From Salinadaptatus halalkaliphilus (GTDB taxonomy: Archaea; Halobacteriota; Halobacteria; Halobacteriales; Natrialbaceae), in assembly GCF_006543045.1 (NCBI RefSeq), contig NZ_RBZW01000028.1:1-58638 (forward strand): a stretch of 58,638 nucleotides of DNA. Reading direction: 5' to 3'. Of the stretch, positions 1 to 9,073 are shown piece after piece. Numbering within the stretch: the first letter of the stretch is position 1; each line of letters begins with the position of its first letter. The translations under genes and the position numbers were made by a program. Under the pieces are notes generated by a model that made no database searches, was not told the origin of the DNA, and worked only from the letters and a program-made list of their open reading frames with translations.

Positions 1-1
1 C

Positions 2-766
2 GAGCATGGCTCGAACCCGTCGGCGATGGAGACCTACGCCGAACGCGATGGCGACGGCTACGTGCTCAACGGCTCGAAGACCTGGATCACGAACTCACCG
101 ATTTCGGACGTCGCCGTCGTCTGGGCTCGCGACCGCTCGGCCGCGGACGACCCCGTGCGGGGCTTCCTCGTCGAGACCGACCGCGACGGCGTCTCGACCA
201 ACAAGATCACCGAGAAACTCTCGCTTCGCGCCTCGATTACCGGCGAGATCGGCCTCACCGACGTCTCGATCCCCGAGGAGAACGTGCTCCCGGGTGTCTC
301 CGGCATGAAGGGGCCGCTGTCCTGTCTCAGTCAGGCCCGCTACGGTATCGCCTGGGGCGCCGTCGGCGCCGCCAGAGACGCCTTCGAGGAGGCGCGCCAG
401 TACGCCACGGACCGCGAACAGTTCGGCGGGCCGATCGGCCAGTTCCAGCTCCAACAGCGGAAACTGGCGGAGATGGCGACCCAGATCACGCTGGGCCAGT
501 TGCTCGTCTACCGGCTGGCCGATCTGAAAGAGCGTGGCAAACTGGGACCACAGCACATCTCGATGGCCAAGCGAAATAACGTCAGCATGGCGCGCGATCA
601 GGCCCGCGTCGCCCGCGAGATGCTCGGGGGCAACGGGATCACGACCGACTACTCGCCGATGCGACACATGGCCAACTTAGAGACGGTCTACACCTACGAG
701 GGCACCCACGACATCCACACGTTGATCCTCGGTGAGGATCTGACCGGTATCCCGGCATATCAGTAG
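2..766 (+). CDS. Glutaryl-CoA dehydrogenase-like acyl-CoA dehydrogenase, C-terminal part
   Basis: The gene enters from the left edge; the open frame is already running at base 2 and 254 residues are visible. This flavoenzyme family oxidises acyl-CoA to enoyl-CoA and passes electrons to ETF; the glutaryl-CoA branch also decarboxylates. Visible hallmarks are a middle-domain stretch with GSKTWITNSP (about residues 23-32), the helical domain with FGGPIGQFQLQQ, and the catalytic-base segment YEGTHDIH near the C-terminus, whose Glu aligns with the catalytic Glu of the family. The motifs RYGIAW and LGGNGI are closer to glutaryl-CoA dehydrogenase than to short-chain enzymes. The substrate is inferred. 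The FAD-side N-terminal domain lies outside the window. An IclR regulator follows on the same strand and may control it. Confidence 0.85.
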   Translation, partial: EHGSNPSAMETYAERDGDGYVLNGSKTWITNSPISDVAVVWARDRSAADDPVRGFLVETDRDGVSTNKITEKLSLRASITGEIGLTDVSIPEENVLPGVSGMKGPLSCLSQARYGIAWGAVGAARDAFEEARQYATDREQFGGPIGQFQLQQRKLAEMATQITLGQLLVYRLADLKERGKLGPQHISMAKRNNVSMARDQARVAREMLGGNGITTDYSPMRHMANLETVYTYEGTHDIHTLILGEDLTGIPAYQ

Positions 767-869
767 GTCGACGTACGTTCGCTATTCCGATCGATCTGGA
801 ACACCCTCTCTCCTGGGAACAGGTCACCGCGACGCTCGACCCGAGCCGCTGTTCCACATATCGACGATA

Positions 870-892
870 GTGTTTTGCTATCCGGAACATTG
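870..892. promoter_or_regulatory. Candidate IclR operator, copy 1
   Basis: The block GTGTTTTGCTATCCGGAACA sits directly before the IclR gene. A closely similar block (GTGTTCCCGCTATCCGAAAT) occurs just after the gene at 1779. Shared bases are GTGTT, GCTATCCG and AA. Autoregulation by the IclR protein is inferred from position only. Confidence 0.35.
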
Positions 893-918
893 ATGTGGAT
901 ACCGGCGGACACACGGAT

Positions 919-1686
919 ATGGCGACGGACGGACCATCGGCCGACAGCGCCGGCGTGACTACCACCCGGAAAACGTTTGCCCTCCTCGAGGCGCTGCGCG
1001 ACGAGGAAGGGTGTACGATCACGGAACTCACGGCGCGGACATCCCTCACCAAAAGTACCGTTTACCGCCACCTACAGACGTTGACCGAGCTCGGATACGT
1101 GATCGAGCGCGACGACGGCTACTATCTCAGCTTTCGGTTCCTCCAACTCAGCGAGACGCCGCGAACCCGAACCCCGGGCTACACGGCTGCGAAACGAACG
1201 GTGTTCGAACTCGGCGAAGAGACGGACGAACGGGCCGTCTTTATCGTCGAAGAGAACTACGAGGCCGTCTACATCCACCGCTACGGCAGTCTGTCGGATA
1301 CGATGATCGGCAAACGGCGACCACTTCACTCGATGGCGTCGGGAAAGGTCATTTTGGCCGAGTGGGACGACGATGCCGTCGCAGCCTTTCTCGAGGCGAC
1401 GGAACTCGAGCAGTTGACCGAGAACACGATCACGGATCCCGACGACCTCTATGCGGAACTCGAGACGGTCCGCGAGCGTGGATACGCGGTCAACGATCAG
1501 GAGCATATGGACGGTCTGCGCGGCGTCGCCGTCCCAGTCTATACTCCCGATGACGAGTTGCTTGGCTCGCTGGGCGTCTTTGGGCCGACGACTCGGCTCC
1601 CGGACGAGTACGTCCACGGGGAACTCCCAAACCGTCTGTGGGACAAAGCAGGCGAAATCAAAGTAACGCTCGCGTACGGGGAATAG
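919..1686 (+). CDS. IclR-family transcriptional regulator
   Basis: Predicted DNA-binding regulator of about 255 residues, the usual IclR length. The N-terminal winged helix-turn-helix covers roughly residues 30-62 (ITELTARTSLTKSTVYRHL), and the C-terminal part is the IclR effector domain with a GLRGVAVPVY segment in the ligand pocket region. Two starts are possible: GTG at 895 or ATG at 919. I prefer ATG because the 895 start adds only eight residues and abuts the candidate operator. It lies 150 bp behind an acyl-CoA dehydrogenase in the same direction, and haloarchaeal IclR proteins often control neighbouring catabolic genes. The ligand cannot be read from the sequence. Confidence 0.85.
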   Translation: MATDGPSADSAGVTTTRKTFALLEALRDEEGCTITELTARTSLTKSTVYRHLQTLTELGYVIERDDGYYLSFRFLQLSETPRTRTPGYTAAKRTVFELGEETDERAVFIVEENYEAVYIHRYGSLSDTMIGKRRPLHSMASGKVILAEWDDDAVAAFLEATELEQLTENTITDPDDLYAELETVRERGYAVNDQEHMDGLRGVAVPVYTPDDELLGSLGVFGPTTRLPDEYVHGELPNRLWDKAGEIKVTLAYGE

Positions 1687-1778
1687 TGATTCGCCGATAG
1701 TTCGAGTCTACGTTTCAGTATGTGAAATCCGGATCACTCATCTCGGATTACGGTACGGCTGCGGGGCCGTCAAACAGA

Positions 1779-1803
1779 GTGTTCCCGCTATCCGAAATCG
1801 TTG
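1779..1803. promoter_or_regulatory. Candidate IclR operator, copy 2
   Basis: This is the second occurrence of the GTGTT..GCTATCCG.AA block, about 95 bp after the IclR stop codon. No intact gene starts beside it, so it may be a remnant of a promoter for a lost gene. The regulatory role is inferred from similarity to the block at 870. Confidence 0.25.
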
Positions 1804-1916
1804 TTCGAGAACGTCTGCTCGAGTTCGGTAGCTGTGACTGGATCGAATCGACGTATCGGGGCCAGACGACGTACCTGCAGTACTCATGGTAGGTACCCGT
1901 TCCGAAACGAAGTGTG

Positions 1917-3899
1917 TTAGATTCGTTCGATACGGTCGTGTCTGTCGGGGATCGCGTCGGCGTCTTCCGGGAGCAACGCGACGACGAGATAATCGGTGTA
2001 CTCTTCGAAGTACTCGACGAGTTTGGCGATCCGATTCGAATCGAGCGCCTCGAGGGAGTCCAGTAGCATGAACGGGACGACATCGTAGACTTCGTGAACG
2101 AGATAGCCTGCCAGCGCGAAGATCAGCCCCGTCACTTCGCGTTCGCTCTCGCTCAAGTGATCGATCGTATCCTCGTAGGTCTGGCCCGACTCGGTACTGC
2201 GGACGATGTGGAGATCGAACGTCGTCTGTTCGACCTTCTGCCGGCCCTCCCGGACTGTCTCACCGATGCGTTCGATCCAGATACGCTCGATGTTGTCATA
2301 CTCGAGGACCTCGAGGACCGCATCCATGTGTTCGTTGAAGGAGTCGACGGCCTCGCGCTCGATACGATCGATTCGGGTGCGCAACTCCTCGAGATTCTCG
2401 CGGATCTGCTCGCGGCGCTGCTCGAGACGCTCACGTTCCTCCAGGTCGGCTTCGATCGCTTCGATCTCTTCGGTCGTCGTCTCGAGGTCGCGCTGGAGGC
2501 GACCGAGCGAGAACTCGAGTTCGTTCGCTTTGCGGTTGAGATCGAGGAGACTCTCCTCGTCGCTTTCCTCGTCGTCATCGGCGACGGTGTCGGTCTCGAG
2601 TTCGGCCGCCTCGCTCTCGAGGGCGTCGATTTCGGCCTCGAGTTCCTCCTGACGCTCGGAGAGCTCCTCGAGTCGATTTTCACGGCGATCGATCTCGGCG
2701 GTAACGTCCGCGAGTCGGTTCTCGATACGTTCGTGGCGCTTGCGCGACTGGTCGATTTCGCGCCGGTCCGAGCGCAGCGACTGGATCTGTTCTTCGAGCT
2801 CGTCGCGTTCGCCGAGTTTCTGCTCCTGGAGCGAACGCAGTCGGTCGATCGTCTCCTCGATTTCCGAGCGCTGGACTTCGCTGCCACAGGTCCAACACTG
2901 GACGGTTTCTTCGTCTGCGAGTAACTGATCGGTGACGGCCCCCTCGGCCGTCCCGCCGTCGTCGGCCAGTAGTTCCCGAATTTCGGGATGTGCGCCGTCG
3001 AGCATCTCCTCGTTGAACTGGACGATGCTCTGGAGCTGGCTGACGACGCTGTCGATCGACTGGGAGCGGCGCTGGAGTCGATCGATCTCCTCGTCGATCT
3101 CGTCGCGGTCCAGCGACTCGGGTTCGGGGATGTCCTCGCGTTCGTCCGCTAACTCCTCGCGTTCCTCCCGCAGCGCGGAAAGACTCTCCCGTTCGGTCTC
3201 GAGGTCGAAACGGACATCCTCGAGTGTTGACCGGCGCTCGCGCAGCTCTTCGAGTTTGGCTTCGAGTTCGTCGTCGTCGTCCTGGCTGGGTTCGGCCTCG
3301 GCTTCGGCGTCTTCGATCGCTGTTTTGACCGCCTCGAGTTCCGCGCGCTTGTCCTCGATCTTGCCTTCGATGTCGGTTCGCTGCTGTTCGAGCGACGGCA
3401 GCTCGTTTTTCAGCGACTCGAGCCGGTCGAGTTCGTCGGCGACCTGCTCTTTTTCGGCGGTGAGGCGCGTGATTTCGGCTTCGATTTCGTCGGTGTCGAC
3501 CGGTCGAAGCATGATTTCGCGTAAGTCGTCGCCGGTCGTGACCGCTCGGCGTGCAGGATTCGACTCGAGCAAGAACGCAAAGAGTTCGGCGAGCTCGGGG
3601 TTGTCCAGGTACGGTTCCCCACCCATGATGACGGTGGAACCGCTTCGCTGGAGCGTGCGCCGATAGATCTCGTCACCGATCTCGAGTTCGGCTTCGCCCT
3701 CCTCGGCGTCTGCCTTGAGCGAGGCGGACTCGCCGCCGAGTGTCGCCATAAATGCTTGCAAGAGAGAGGTTCGATTCGTCGCGTTTCGCCCAGCGAGAAC
3801 GGTAATACCCGACTCGAGATCGACGGTCGTCTCGTCGATCCCACCGATATTTCGGGCCCACAACTGCGCCTCCTGGGCCACTGGTTGCTGCGTAGCCAT
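1917..3899 (-). CDS. sph: Archaea-specific SMC-related protein (Sph family)
   Basis: Rad50/SMC-like protein of 660 residues: N-terminal ATPase half, about 430 residues of coiled coil split by a CxxC zinc-hook motif (CWTC, residues 335-338), and C-terminal ATPase half. The family is haloarchaeal and has been linked to cell shape and chromosome functions. The Walker A site is degenerate (GRNATNRTS, residues 37-45; no GK[ST]). A signature-like LSESER lies at 582-587. The Walker B Asp is kept but is followed by Ser, not the catalytic Glu (MLLDSLEAL, 611-619). I chose ATG 3899 because a TTTATC box lies 25 bp upstream, giving a leaderless transcript; a longer frame back to 4031 is not needed. No rdfA-like partner gene is beside it. 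Confidence 0.85.
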   Translation of the reverse strand: MATQQPVAQEAQLWARNIGGIDETTVDLESGITVLAGRNATNRTSLLQAFMATLGGESASLKADAEEGEAELEIGDEIYRRTLQRSGSTVIMGGEPYLDNPELAELFAFLLESNPARRAVTTGDDLREIMLRPVDTDEIEAEITRLTAEKEQVADELDRLESLKNELPSLEQQRTDIEGKIEDKRAELEAVKTAIEDAEAEAEPSQDDDDELEAKLEELRERRSTLEDVRFDLETERESLSALREEREELADEREDIPEPESLDRDEIDEEIDRLQRRSQSIDSVVSQLQSIVQFNEEMLDGAHPEIRELLADDGGTAEGAVTDQLLADEETVQCWTCGSEVQRSEIEETIDRLRSLQEQKLGERDELEEQIQSLRSDRREIDQSRKRHERIENRLADVTAEIDRRENRLEELSERQEELEAEIDALESEAAELETDTVADDDEESDEESLLDLNRKANELEFSLGRLQRDLETTTEEIEAIEADLEERERLEQRREQIRENLEELRTRIDRIEREAVDSFNEHMDAVLEVLEYDNIERIWIERIGETVREGRQKVEQTTFDLHIVRSTESGQTYEDTIDHLSESEREVTGLIFALAGYLVHEVYDVVPFMLLDSLEALDSNRIAKLVEYFEEYTDYLVVALLPEDADAIPDRHDRIERI

Positions 3900-4430
3900 C
3901 ACCCGAATTATTCGCCACACAAGTGATAAACCTTTGGAGGATTTCGGTGGCGGGTGGCCACCACGTTGGTCGTCGCATTTCGTTCGAGCAGTCAAACGCT
4001 CGCTCGAGACACTCTCCGGCAGTGTTATCAAATGTATTCACCTGGCACACAGTTATGTGCAATGATAGCAAGACGATCACTGGCGAACTCGTAACGCCGA
4101 GAGGGAAAATAACGCGATGGAAATAAGTTTATGTGTATGGGTGAGAGATGAAACTATACGTCGGTATTAGGCCCTTCAAATGGAATTTATGCCAAATACT
4201 GGCTCGATAAGAAGTAGTCTAATCCCATATATATCACACACATCTTTCGAACCAGAGCTGTCGGCTATAAATGTATGACTTAATCAACTATACCAATTTA
4301 TACCGGTGTCCATATAGGTTAGCCGTCGTCAAACATCTGTCTCGGCCGTTTCGGAGTCGAATCTCCCGTTACGGACTAAATACTGACGACAGTAGCGGAA
4401 TTTCGGATCGGAGGGAGTATCGGCGCCACT

Positions 4431-4516
4431 CGTACGGTTTACGGTACGTCAGTTCCGACCCAGTCGCGACCCGGGCGGCGGGTGGGCCGGTAGATCGGTA
4501 CAGGGATCCGTATCAG
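4431..4516 (+). repeat. Dispersed palindromic repeat, copy A
   Basis: Begins CGTACGGTTTACGGTACGTC and ends GATCGGTACAGGGATCCGTATCAG (last 20 bases: GTACAGGGATCCGTATCAG). The inner arms CCGACCCAGTCGC and GGGTGGGCCGG pair imperfectly around a CCCGGG loop. This copy is deep in a gene-free gap and touches no reading frame. Confidence 0.85.
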
Positions 4517-5374
4517 CGTTTTCCGCTGACGAACTCCTACCCGTATCCATCATTCGGTGCGCAGGTTTGCTGCTCGATCGAGGTGTCGCCCCTGCTTGAT
4601 CGATACGGGAGTGGCGCCGCTCGAGGCGATCGAACGACGAGACATGCATCGCGGCCCCACATTATTACGACAGTACGCATGTAATTACAGATCGTCTCGG
4701 CTGTCTCTATGGGCTGCAGTCGCCTGTTTGGCGCGACTCCGGCCCGTGTGATCGTGCCGAGGGATAGAGCAACAGCTGAACGATAATAGCCACTGCACGA
4801 CACTGCACACCCGATCGCACAGTCCCACGCACGGGGCGTGCCGTTGTTCGTCGATACAGTCAGGTGGCCACCAGCTGCAGACAGTGTTGTCAGTCGGCAC
4901 GGCCACACCACCTCGTGACGGACGAAATTACAAACCGGCCCGTCGAACTGACTGTCTCGGCCATAGTGGTGACGACATCTGCCAGAATTGTCTCTTCCAT
5001 TTTATAGCTACTATACAAATATATCAGTATCTATTTCTTTTGGCGAGTGTCGGTGTGTACCGTATTAAAATCCATTATAAGTCGTCCGGGCTTGTTTAAA
5101 TATCCCGTACAACGTCTATCGCTGCCATCCAATGATCCAGGGAATATTGTCTGTACAGTGGTTTAAGTAGTTCTCGAGCGACTGTAGGGTGCGAACGAAA
5201 TCGATACCCGCGCCCGAGCAATATAGATAAAAAATCAAATATTTTGTTATAGCACCCATTGAAGAGACTATTATATGCTGCTCGATACGCTTGACGCGGT
5301 GCTCGCTGAACCACCGCGAGCGATTACCGTACAGAACGGCGACAATCCGTACGAGTCGCTACCTCGAGGGACGA

Positions 5375-5465
5375 GACTCCGGGCCGTTGTCGGCCGTTCC
5401 CGGTGATCGCTCGAACAGGGTATCGACCACCGGCAACACGCTACAACGATCCGTAGTGACTCGTG
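5375..5465 (+). repeat. Decayed palindromic repeat, copy H (variant core)
   Basis: GTTGTCGGCCGTTCCCGGTG on the left and CACGCTACAACGATCCGTAG on the right match the variant-core copy at 16868-16952 (GTTGTAG..CCGGTG / CGCTACAACAATCCGTAT) with many substitutions. The stem is partly ruined. Confidence 0.5.
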
Positions 5466-5604
5466 GGTAGGCTCTGGCCCGGGCGTCGCTGGAACGGCCA
5501 CTACATTACCACTGTTGTCCCAGCTACTATACTACCGAACGGTGGTAGGAGCTGTACGAAAATTAATGAACGAACTTATACGATGGCCTTTCGATGATCC
5601 ACCC

Positions 5605-6366
5605 ATGCGACTCGAGGACAAGACGGTCGTTATTACGGGAGCAGCATCGGGAATTGGGCGGGAGACGGCACAAGAATGTGCTCGTGAGGGTGCGACGGTC
5701 ATCGTCACGGACGTGGATACCGAGGGTGGCACGGGGACCGTTGCCAGTATCGAAGACGCCGGTGGCGAGGCGACGTTTTACGAACTCGACGTCACCGACA
5801 GCGACAACGTCCACGCGGTCGTCGACGAGGTTGCCGAGACCCACGGCCTCGACGTGATGATCAACAACGCTGGGACCGGTCATCCGGGCGGCAGTCTGGA
5901 GGAACTCGACGACGAAATTCGGGACTTCGTCGTCGATATCAACATCAACGGCGTCTGGAACGGTTGTCACGCCGCCCTTCCCCATCTGAAGGACCAGGGT
6001 GAGGGTGCAATCGTCAACGTCGGCTCGCTCGCGAGTATCCTCGGCTTACCCAAACAGGCCGCGTACTCGACGACGAAAGCCGCCGTCCTGAACCTGACCA
6101 GAACGATCGCCGCCGAAGCCGGACCACACGGCGTGCGAGCGAACGCCGTCTGTCCCGGCTTCACAGAGACACAGATGCTCGATCAGTATCTCGAAAAACA
6201 GGACGATCCCGAGGCCGCGCGCGAGGCGATGGCCGAACAGTATCCGCTCAAGCGCCTGGGCAGACCTGAGGACATCGCGAACGCAATCCTGTTTCTCGCA
6301 AGCGACGAATCCGCGTTCGTCAACGGCCACGGATTGGTCGTCGACGGCGGCTTCTCGACGTGTTGA
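5605..6366 (+). CDS. Short-chain dehydrogenase/reductase (classical SDR)
   Basis: NAD(P)-dependent oxidoreductase of 253 residues. It carries the nucleotide-binding motif TGAASGIG near residue 13, the structural NNAGTG, a catalytic Ser in VNVGSLAS, and the catalytic YSTTK. An Asp ending the second strand (VTDVDTE) suggests NAD rather than NADP. The end, NGHGLVVDGGFS, is typical of 3-oxoacyl-ACP-reductase-like SDRs. ATG 5605 was chosen because an ACTTATAC box lies about 29 bp upstream and the SDR fold begins right after it. The substrate is unknown. Confidence 0.88.
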   Translation: MRLEDKTVVITGAASGIGRETAQECAREGATVIVTDVDTEGGTGTVASIEDAGGEATFYELDVTDSDNVHAVVDEVAETHGLDVMINNAGTGHPGGSLEELDDEIRDFVVDININGVWNGCHAALPHLKDQGEGAIVNVGSLASILGLPKQAAYSTTKAAVLNLTRTIAAEAGPHGVRANAVCPGFTETQMLDQYLEKQDDPEAAREAMAEQYPLKRLGRPEDIANAILFLASDESAFVNGHGLVVDGGFSTC

Positions 6367-6494
6367 GTGGCGTGGCACGGCTGCGCTGCGAGGCGATTAA
6401 TCGATGGCGCGCACGATTTTCACGCAGCGGTCGACGCGCGAGTAAGTAGTGGGCCAGTCGCGACTGTTCGCTGGCCCGCTGACTGTTGCTCTCT

Positions 6495-6577
6495 CATACG
6501 GTTTGCTGTAGTCAGTTCCGGCACAACCGCAAGCCGGGTATGGTTGCGCCGGGACATCGGGACAGCAATCCGTCTCA
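6495..6577 (+). repeat. Dispersed palindromic repeat, copy B
   Basis: Begins CATACGGTTTGCTGTAGTCA and ends CAGCAATCCGTCTCA. Its inner arms CCGGCACAACCGC and GGTTGCGCCGG pair. It lies between convergent genes, and its right-hand TCA is the TGA stop codon of the minus-strand aspartoacylase-family gene. Confidence 0.85.
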
Positions 6578-7543
6578 CTCGTCCTGGACGGCCGCGACGC
6601 TCGCGAGCTGATCGCCGGCCATGACCGTCGCCTCCTGAGTCAACGCATAGAGGATGCCGGCACGATCGGCCACGGCCGCCTCGACCACGTCGTAGCGCTG
6701 GGGATCGTAGACCGTTCCGAGCGCCTCCCCCTCCTCGACGCGATCACCGACCTCGAGCGACAGGGCCGGTCGGAAGAGCCCGGAGCCGGTCGCGGTGACC
6801 GTTCCTAGATGGTTCTGTGCCAGCGTTTGCGTTCGATCAGGTGGTGCTCCCGGTAGCAGTCCGAGGTACCGACAGACGTCGAGCACCCCCTCGACGCCGA
6901 GTTCGACCGCCTCCTCGAGAATCTGTTTGTTGTATGCTAATTCGGGTGTGATCGACGGAATACCCTCGGCGGCTGCAGCGACGCGGAGCTTCCCGGCGAA
7001 TCCTCGTCGGTGCCACTCGTCGGTCGCGTCCTCCTCGGCCGGTTCGGCCAGGAGGAGGTCGGTACCGAACGCTTCGCCGAGAGCCTTCGATTCCTCGTCG
7101 CCCTCGCGGTAGACCACGTGAGGGAGCATGTCGGGGCTCCCGGTATGGAGATCGACGACTGCATCAGCGTCGGTAACGTACGTCCAGAGTCGCGCAGCCA
7201 TCCGCTGGTGGAGTGTTCCTTCGCCGTCGCCGGGCCAAACCCGGTTCATGTTGGGGTTGACACTATCGATGGCCTCCGGCGTCGTATAGGAGATCCGATC
7301 GAACGTGAGCGGATTCGCGACGGGGACCGCAACGACCGTGCCGGCGAGGTCCTCGAGGGGAAGTCGGTCGTGAAATCGACGTAACGCTGCGGTGCCGTTT
7401 ATTTCGCGGCCGTGCTGGGCGGCCTGGACGTACAGCGTCGGCCCGTCGTCCGCGCCGCGATACGTGTGGACCGTCGTCGTCAGTTCGATCCCCGACGGGA
7501 GGCGCTCGAGCGTGATCGCCTCGGCCGTGTGGGTTCCGGTCAT
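6575..7543 (-). CDS. Succinylglutamate desuccinylase/aspartoacylase-family hydrolase
   Basis: Zinc-dependent amidohydrolase-like protein of 322 residues, related to the M14 carboxypeptidase fold. Zinc ligands are predicted at H44 and E47 (QHGREING) and H133 (DLHTG). The [10 protein letters not shown] loop (about 96-105) binds substrate in the family, and E201 (TPEL) is the likely general base. The C-terminal 80 residues form the usual beta-rich domain. The substrate (an N-acyl amino acid or a similar amide) cannot be decided. The stop codon lies inside palindromic repeat B. It is divergent from the cyclophilin gene. Confidence 0.82.
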   Translation of the reverse strand: MTGTHTAEAITLERLPSGIELTTTVHTYRGADDGPTLYVQAAQHGREINGTAALRRFHDRLPLEDLAGTVVAVPVANPLTFDRISYTTPEAIDSVNPNMNRVWPGDGEGTLHQRMAARLWTYVTDADAVVDLHTGSPDMLPHVVYREGDEESKALGEAFGTDLLLAEPAEEDATDEWHRRGFAGKLRVAAAAEGIPSITPELAYNKQILEEAVELGVEGVLDVCRYLGLLPGAPPDRTQTLAQNHLGTVTATGSGLFRPALSLEVGDRVEEGEALGTVYDPQRYDVVEAAVADRAGILYALTQEATVMAGDQLASVAAVQDE

Positions 7544-7704
7544 GGAGTAGTGTTCTACGTCCGACGGTATGTAGCTGCGGCCGGGAACGCTGTGGACTCG
7601 AGTACCGATGGCTCCTCAAGAGTGATTTGAACACCAGCAGTCGGCCCGTCGGTACGGCGGCCAAGACCACTATCGTTTTCCGTCGGCCCGTCGTCGCCGG
7701 AGGT

Positions 7705-8223
7705 ATGGGAGACGTTACTGCCACCCTGCACACGAACCGTGGCGATATCGAGGTCGAACTCTACGACGAGCGCGCCCCACGAACCGTCGACAACTTCGTC
7801 GGGTTGGCAACCGGCGCCAAGAGCTGGGAAGATCCCGAGACGGGCGAAGAGATCGAAGGCGAACCCCTCTACGACGACGTCGCCTTCCATCGCGTCATCG
7901 AGGACTTCATGATCCAAGGGGGTGACCCGACCGAAACCGGTCGCGGCGGGCCGGGCTACCAGTTCGACGACGAGTTCCACGACGACCTGCGCCACGACGA
8001 CGAGGGCATCCTCTCGATGGCCAACTCCGGGCCCGACACCAACGGCTCGCAGTTTTTCATCACGCTCGACCCCCAGCCTCACCTCGACGACCGCCACTCA
8101 GTTTTCGGGAAAGTCACCGACGGGATAGACGTCGTCCGCGAAATCGGCACCGTCGACACCGACCCGAACGACCAGCCCCGCGAAGACGTCGTCCTCGAGT
8201 CGGTTTCCGTCGACTACGAGTAA
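7705..8223 (+). CDS. Cyclophilin-type peptidyl-prolyl cis-trans isomerase, cytoplasmic
   Basis: Single-domain cyclophilin of 172 residues that catalyses proline cis-trans isomerisation. It has the family core: [12 protein letters not shown], the catalytic Arg in [32 protein letters not shown], and the His in RHSVFGKV. No signal peptide is present when translation starts at ATG 7705; an in-frame extension to 7627 has no cyclophilin similarity. A lipoprotein paralogue follows 49 bp downstream, so the pair looks like a tandem duplication. Confidence 0.93.
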   Translation: MGDVTATLHTNRGDIEVELYDERAPRTVDNFVGLATGAKSWEDPETGEEIEGEPLYDDVAFHRVIEDFMIQGGDPTETGRGGPGYQFDDEFHDDLRHDDEGILSMANSGPDTNGSQFFITLDPQPHLDDRHSVFGKVTDGIDVVREIGTVDTDPNDQPREDVVLESVSVDYE

Positions 8224-8271
8224 CCGCCACCGATCGACATCGTTTTCTGCGTTTCCGACCGATAGCGAGCT

Positions 8272-8997
8272 ATTAGACCGACACGACGACGGCTACTCGC
8301 AGCCACAGCGACGGGCGTTGCCGGCTCGCTCGCCGGCTGTACGAGTAGCGACGACGAAGACGACCAGCACGGCACGAGAGATCCGGACGACTCGAGTGAC
8401 GATACTGCCGACGCCGACGGATTGAGTGACGGCGACGACGACTCGAACGATGGCGACGCGAACAGCGATAGGGACGGCAACGACCTGCTGGGTGCCACCC
8501 TTCAGACGAGTGAGGGCGATATCGAGATCGAACTCTACGCCGGACGTGCACCGCGAACCGTCGACAACTTCGTCGGACTGGCGACCGGCGATCGCGCGTG
8601 GATCGATCCCGAGTCGGACGAGGTGATCGAGGGTGAGCCGCTGTACGACGACGTGCTCGTCCACCGCGTTATCGAGGACTTCATGATCCAGACCGGCGAT
8701 CCGACCGGCACCGGCCGCGGCGGACCGGGCTACCAGTTCGACGACGAGTTCCACGACGACCTGCGCCACGACGACGAAGGCATCCTCTCGATGGCCAACT
8801 CCGGGCCCGACACCAACGGCTCCCAGTTTTTCATCACGCTCGCACCCCAGCCCCACCTCGATGGCAACCACGCGGTCTTCGGGAAAGTCACCGACGGGAT
8901 GGACGTCGTCCACGAAATCGGGAGCGTCGATACCGACGAGGGCGACCGCCCGCTCGAGGATATCGTCCTCGAGTCCGTCACCGTCCACGACGCGTAG
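8272..8997 (+). CDS. Tat-exported lipoprotein cyclophilin, apparent ATT start
   Basis: A second cyclophilin domain (about residues 72-241) is nearly identical in its core to the gene before it ([28 protein letters not shown]). The frame is open upstream of the first standard start (TTG 8422) back to a TAG at 8263, and reads PTRRRLLAATATGVAGSLAG followed by Cys, Thr, Ser, Ser and then an acidic linker. That is a twin-arginine signal with a LAGC lipobox, so the mature protein is probably a lipid-anchored extracellular chaperone. No ATG, GTG or TTG exists between the TAG and the signal; ATT at 8272 is the best-placed codon. A start-codon mutation or sequencing error would also explain this. Confidence 0.75.
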   Translation: MRPTRRRLLAATATGVAGSLAGCTSSDDEDDQHGTRDPDDSSDDTADADGLSDGDDDSNDGDANSDRDGNDLLGATLQTSEGDIEIELYAGRAPRTVDNFVGLATGDRAWIDPESDEVIEGEPLYDDVLVHRVIEDFMIQTGDPTGTGRGGPGYQFDDEFHDDLRHDDEGILSMANSGPDTNGSQFFITLAPQPHLDGNHAVFGKVTDGMDVVHEIGSVDTDEGDRPLEDIVLESVTVHDA

Positions 8998-9073
8998 TCC
9001 GCGTGGGGCGTGGCTTGCCCGTTTCGGGGCGGTCCTGACAAAGCATTACGGTCGTCCGCGTCGTTCTCGGTGT

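Larger units (their letters stand above)
3900..5604. other. 1.7-kb gene-free, AT-rich intergenic region
   Basis: I see no convincing gene here. Short frames exist, but their translations lack the acidic composition of the neighbouring proteins and match nothing I know. Stretches 4050-4330 and 4980-5280 are clearly AT-richer than the surrounding coding DNA. The region holds one clear palindromic repeat (4431-4516), one decayed repeat (about 5375-5465) and the promoters of the flanking divergent genes. It could be a decayed insertion site. Confidence 0.6.

Noticed and set aside
1735-1770. CGGATTACGGTACGGCTGCG resembling arm 2 of the repeat
   Set aside because: A single degenerate arm without a partner or stem; may be a relic, but not supportable.
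4271-4684. Open frame of 137 codons in the gene-free gap
   Set aside because: Its translation is basic and low in Asp/Glu, and it runs straight through palindromic repeat A; it looks like chance.
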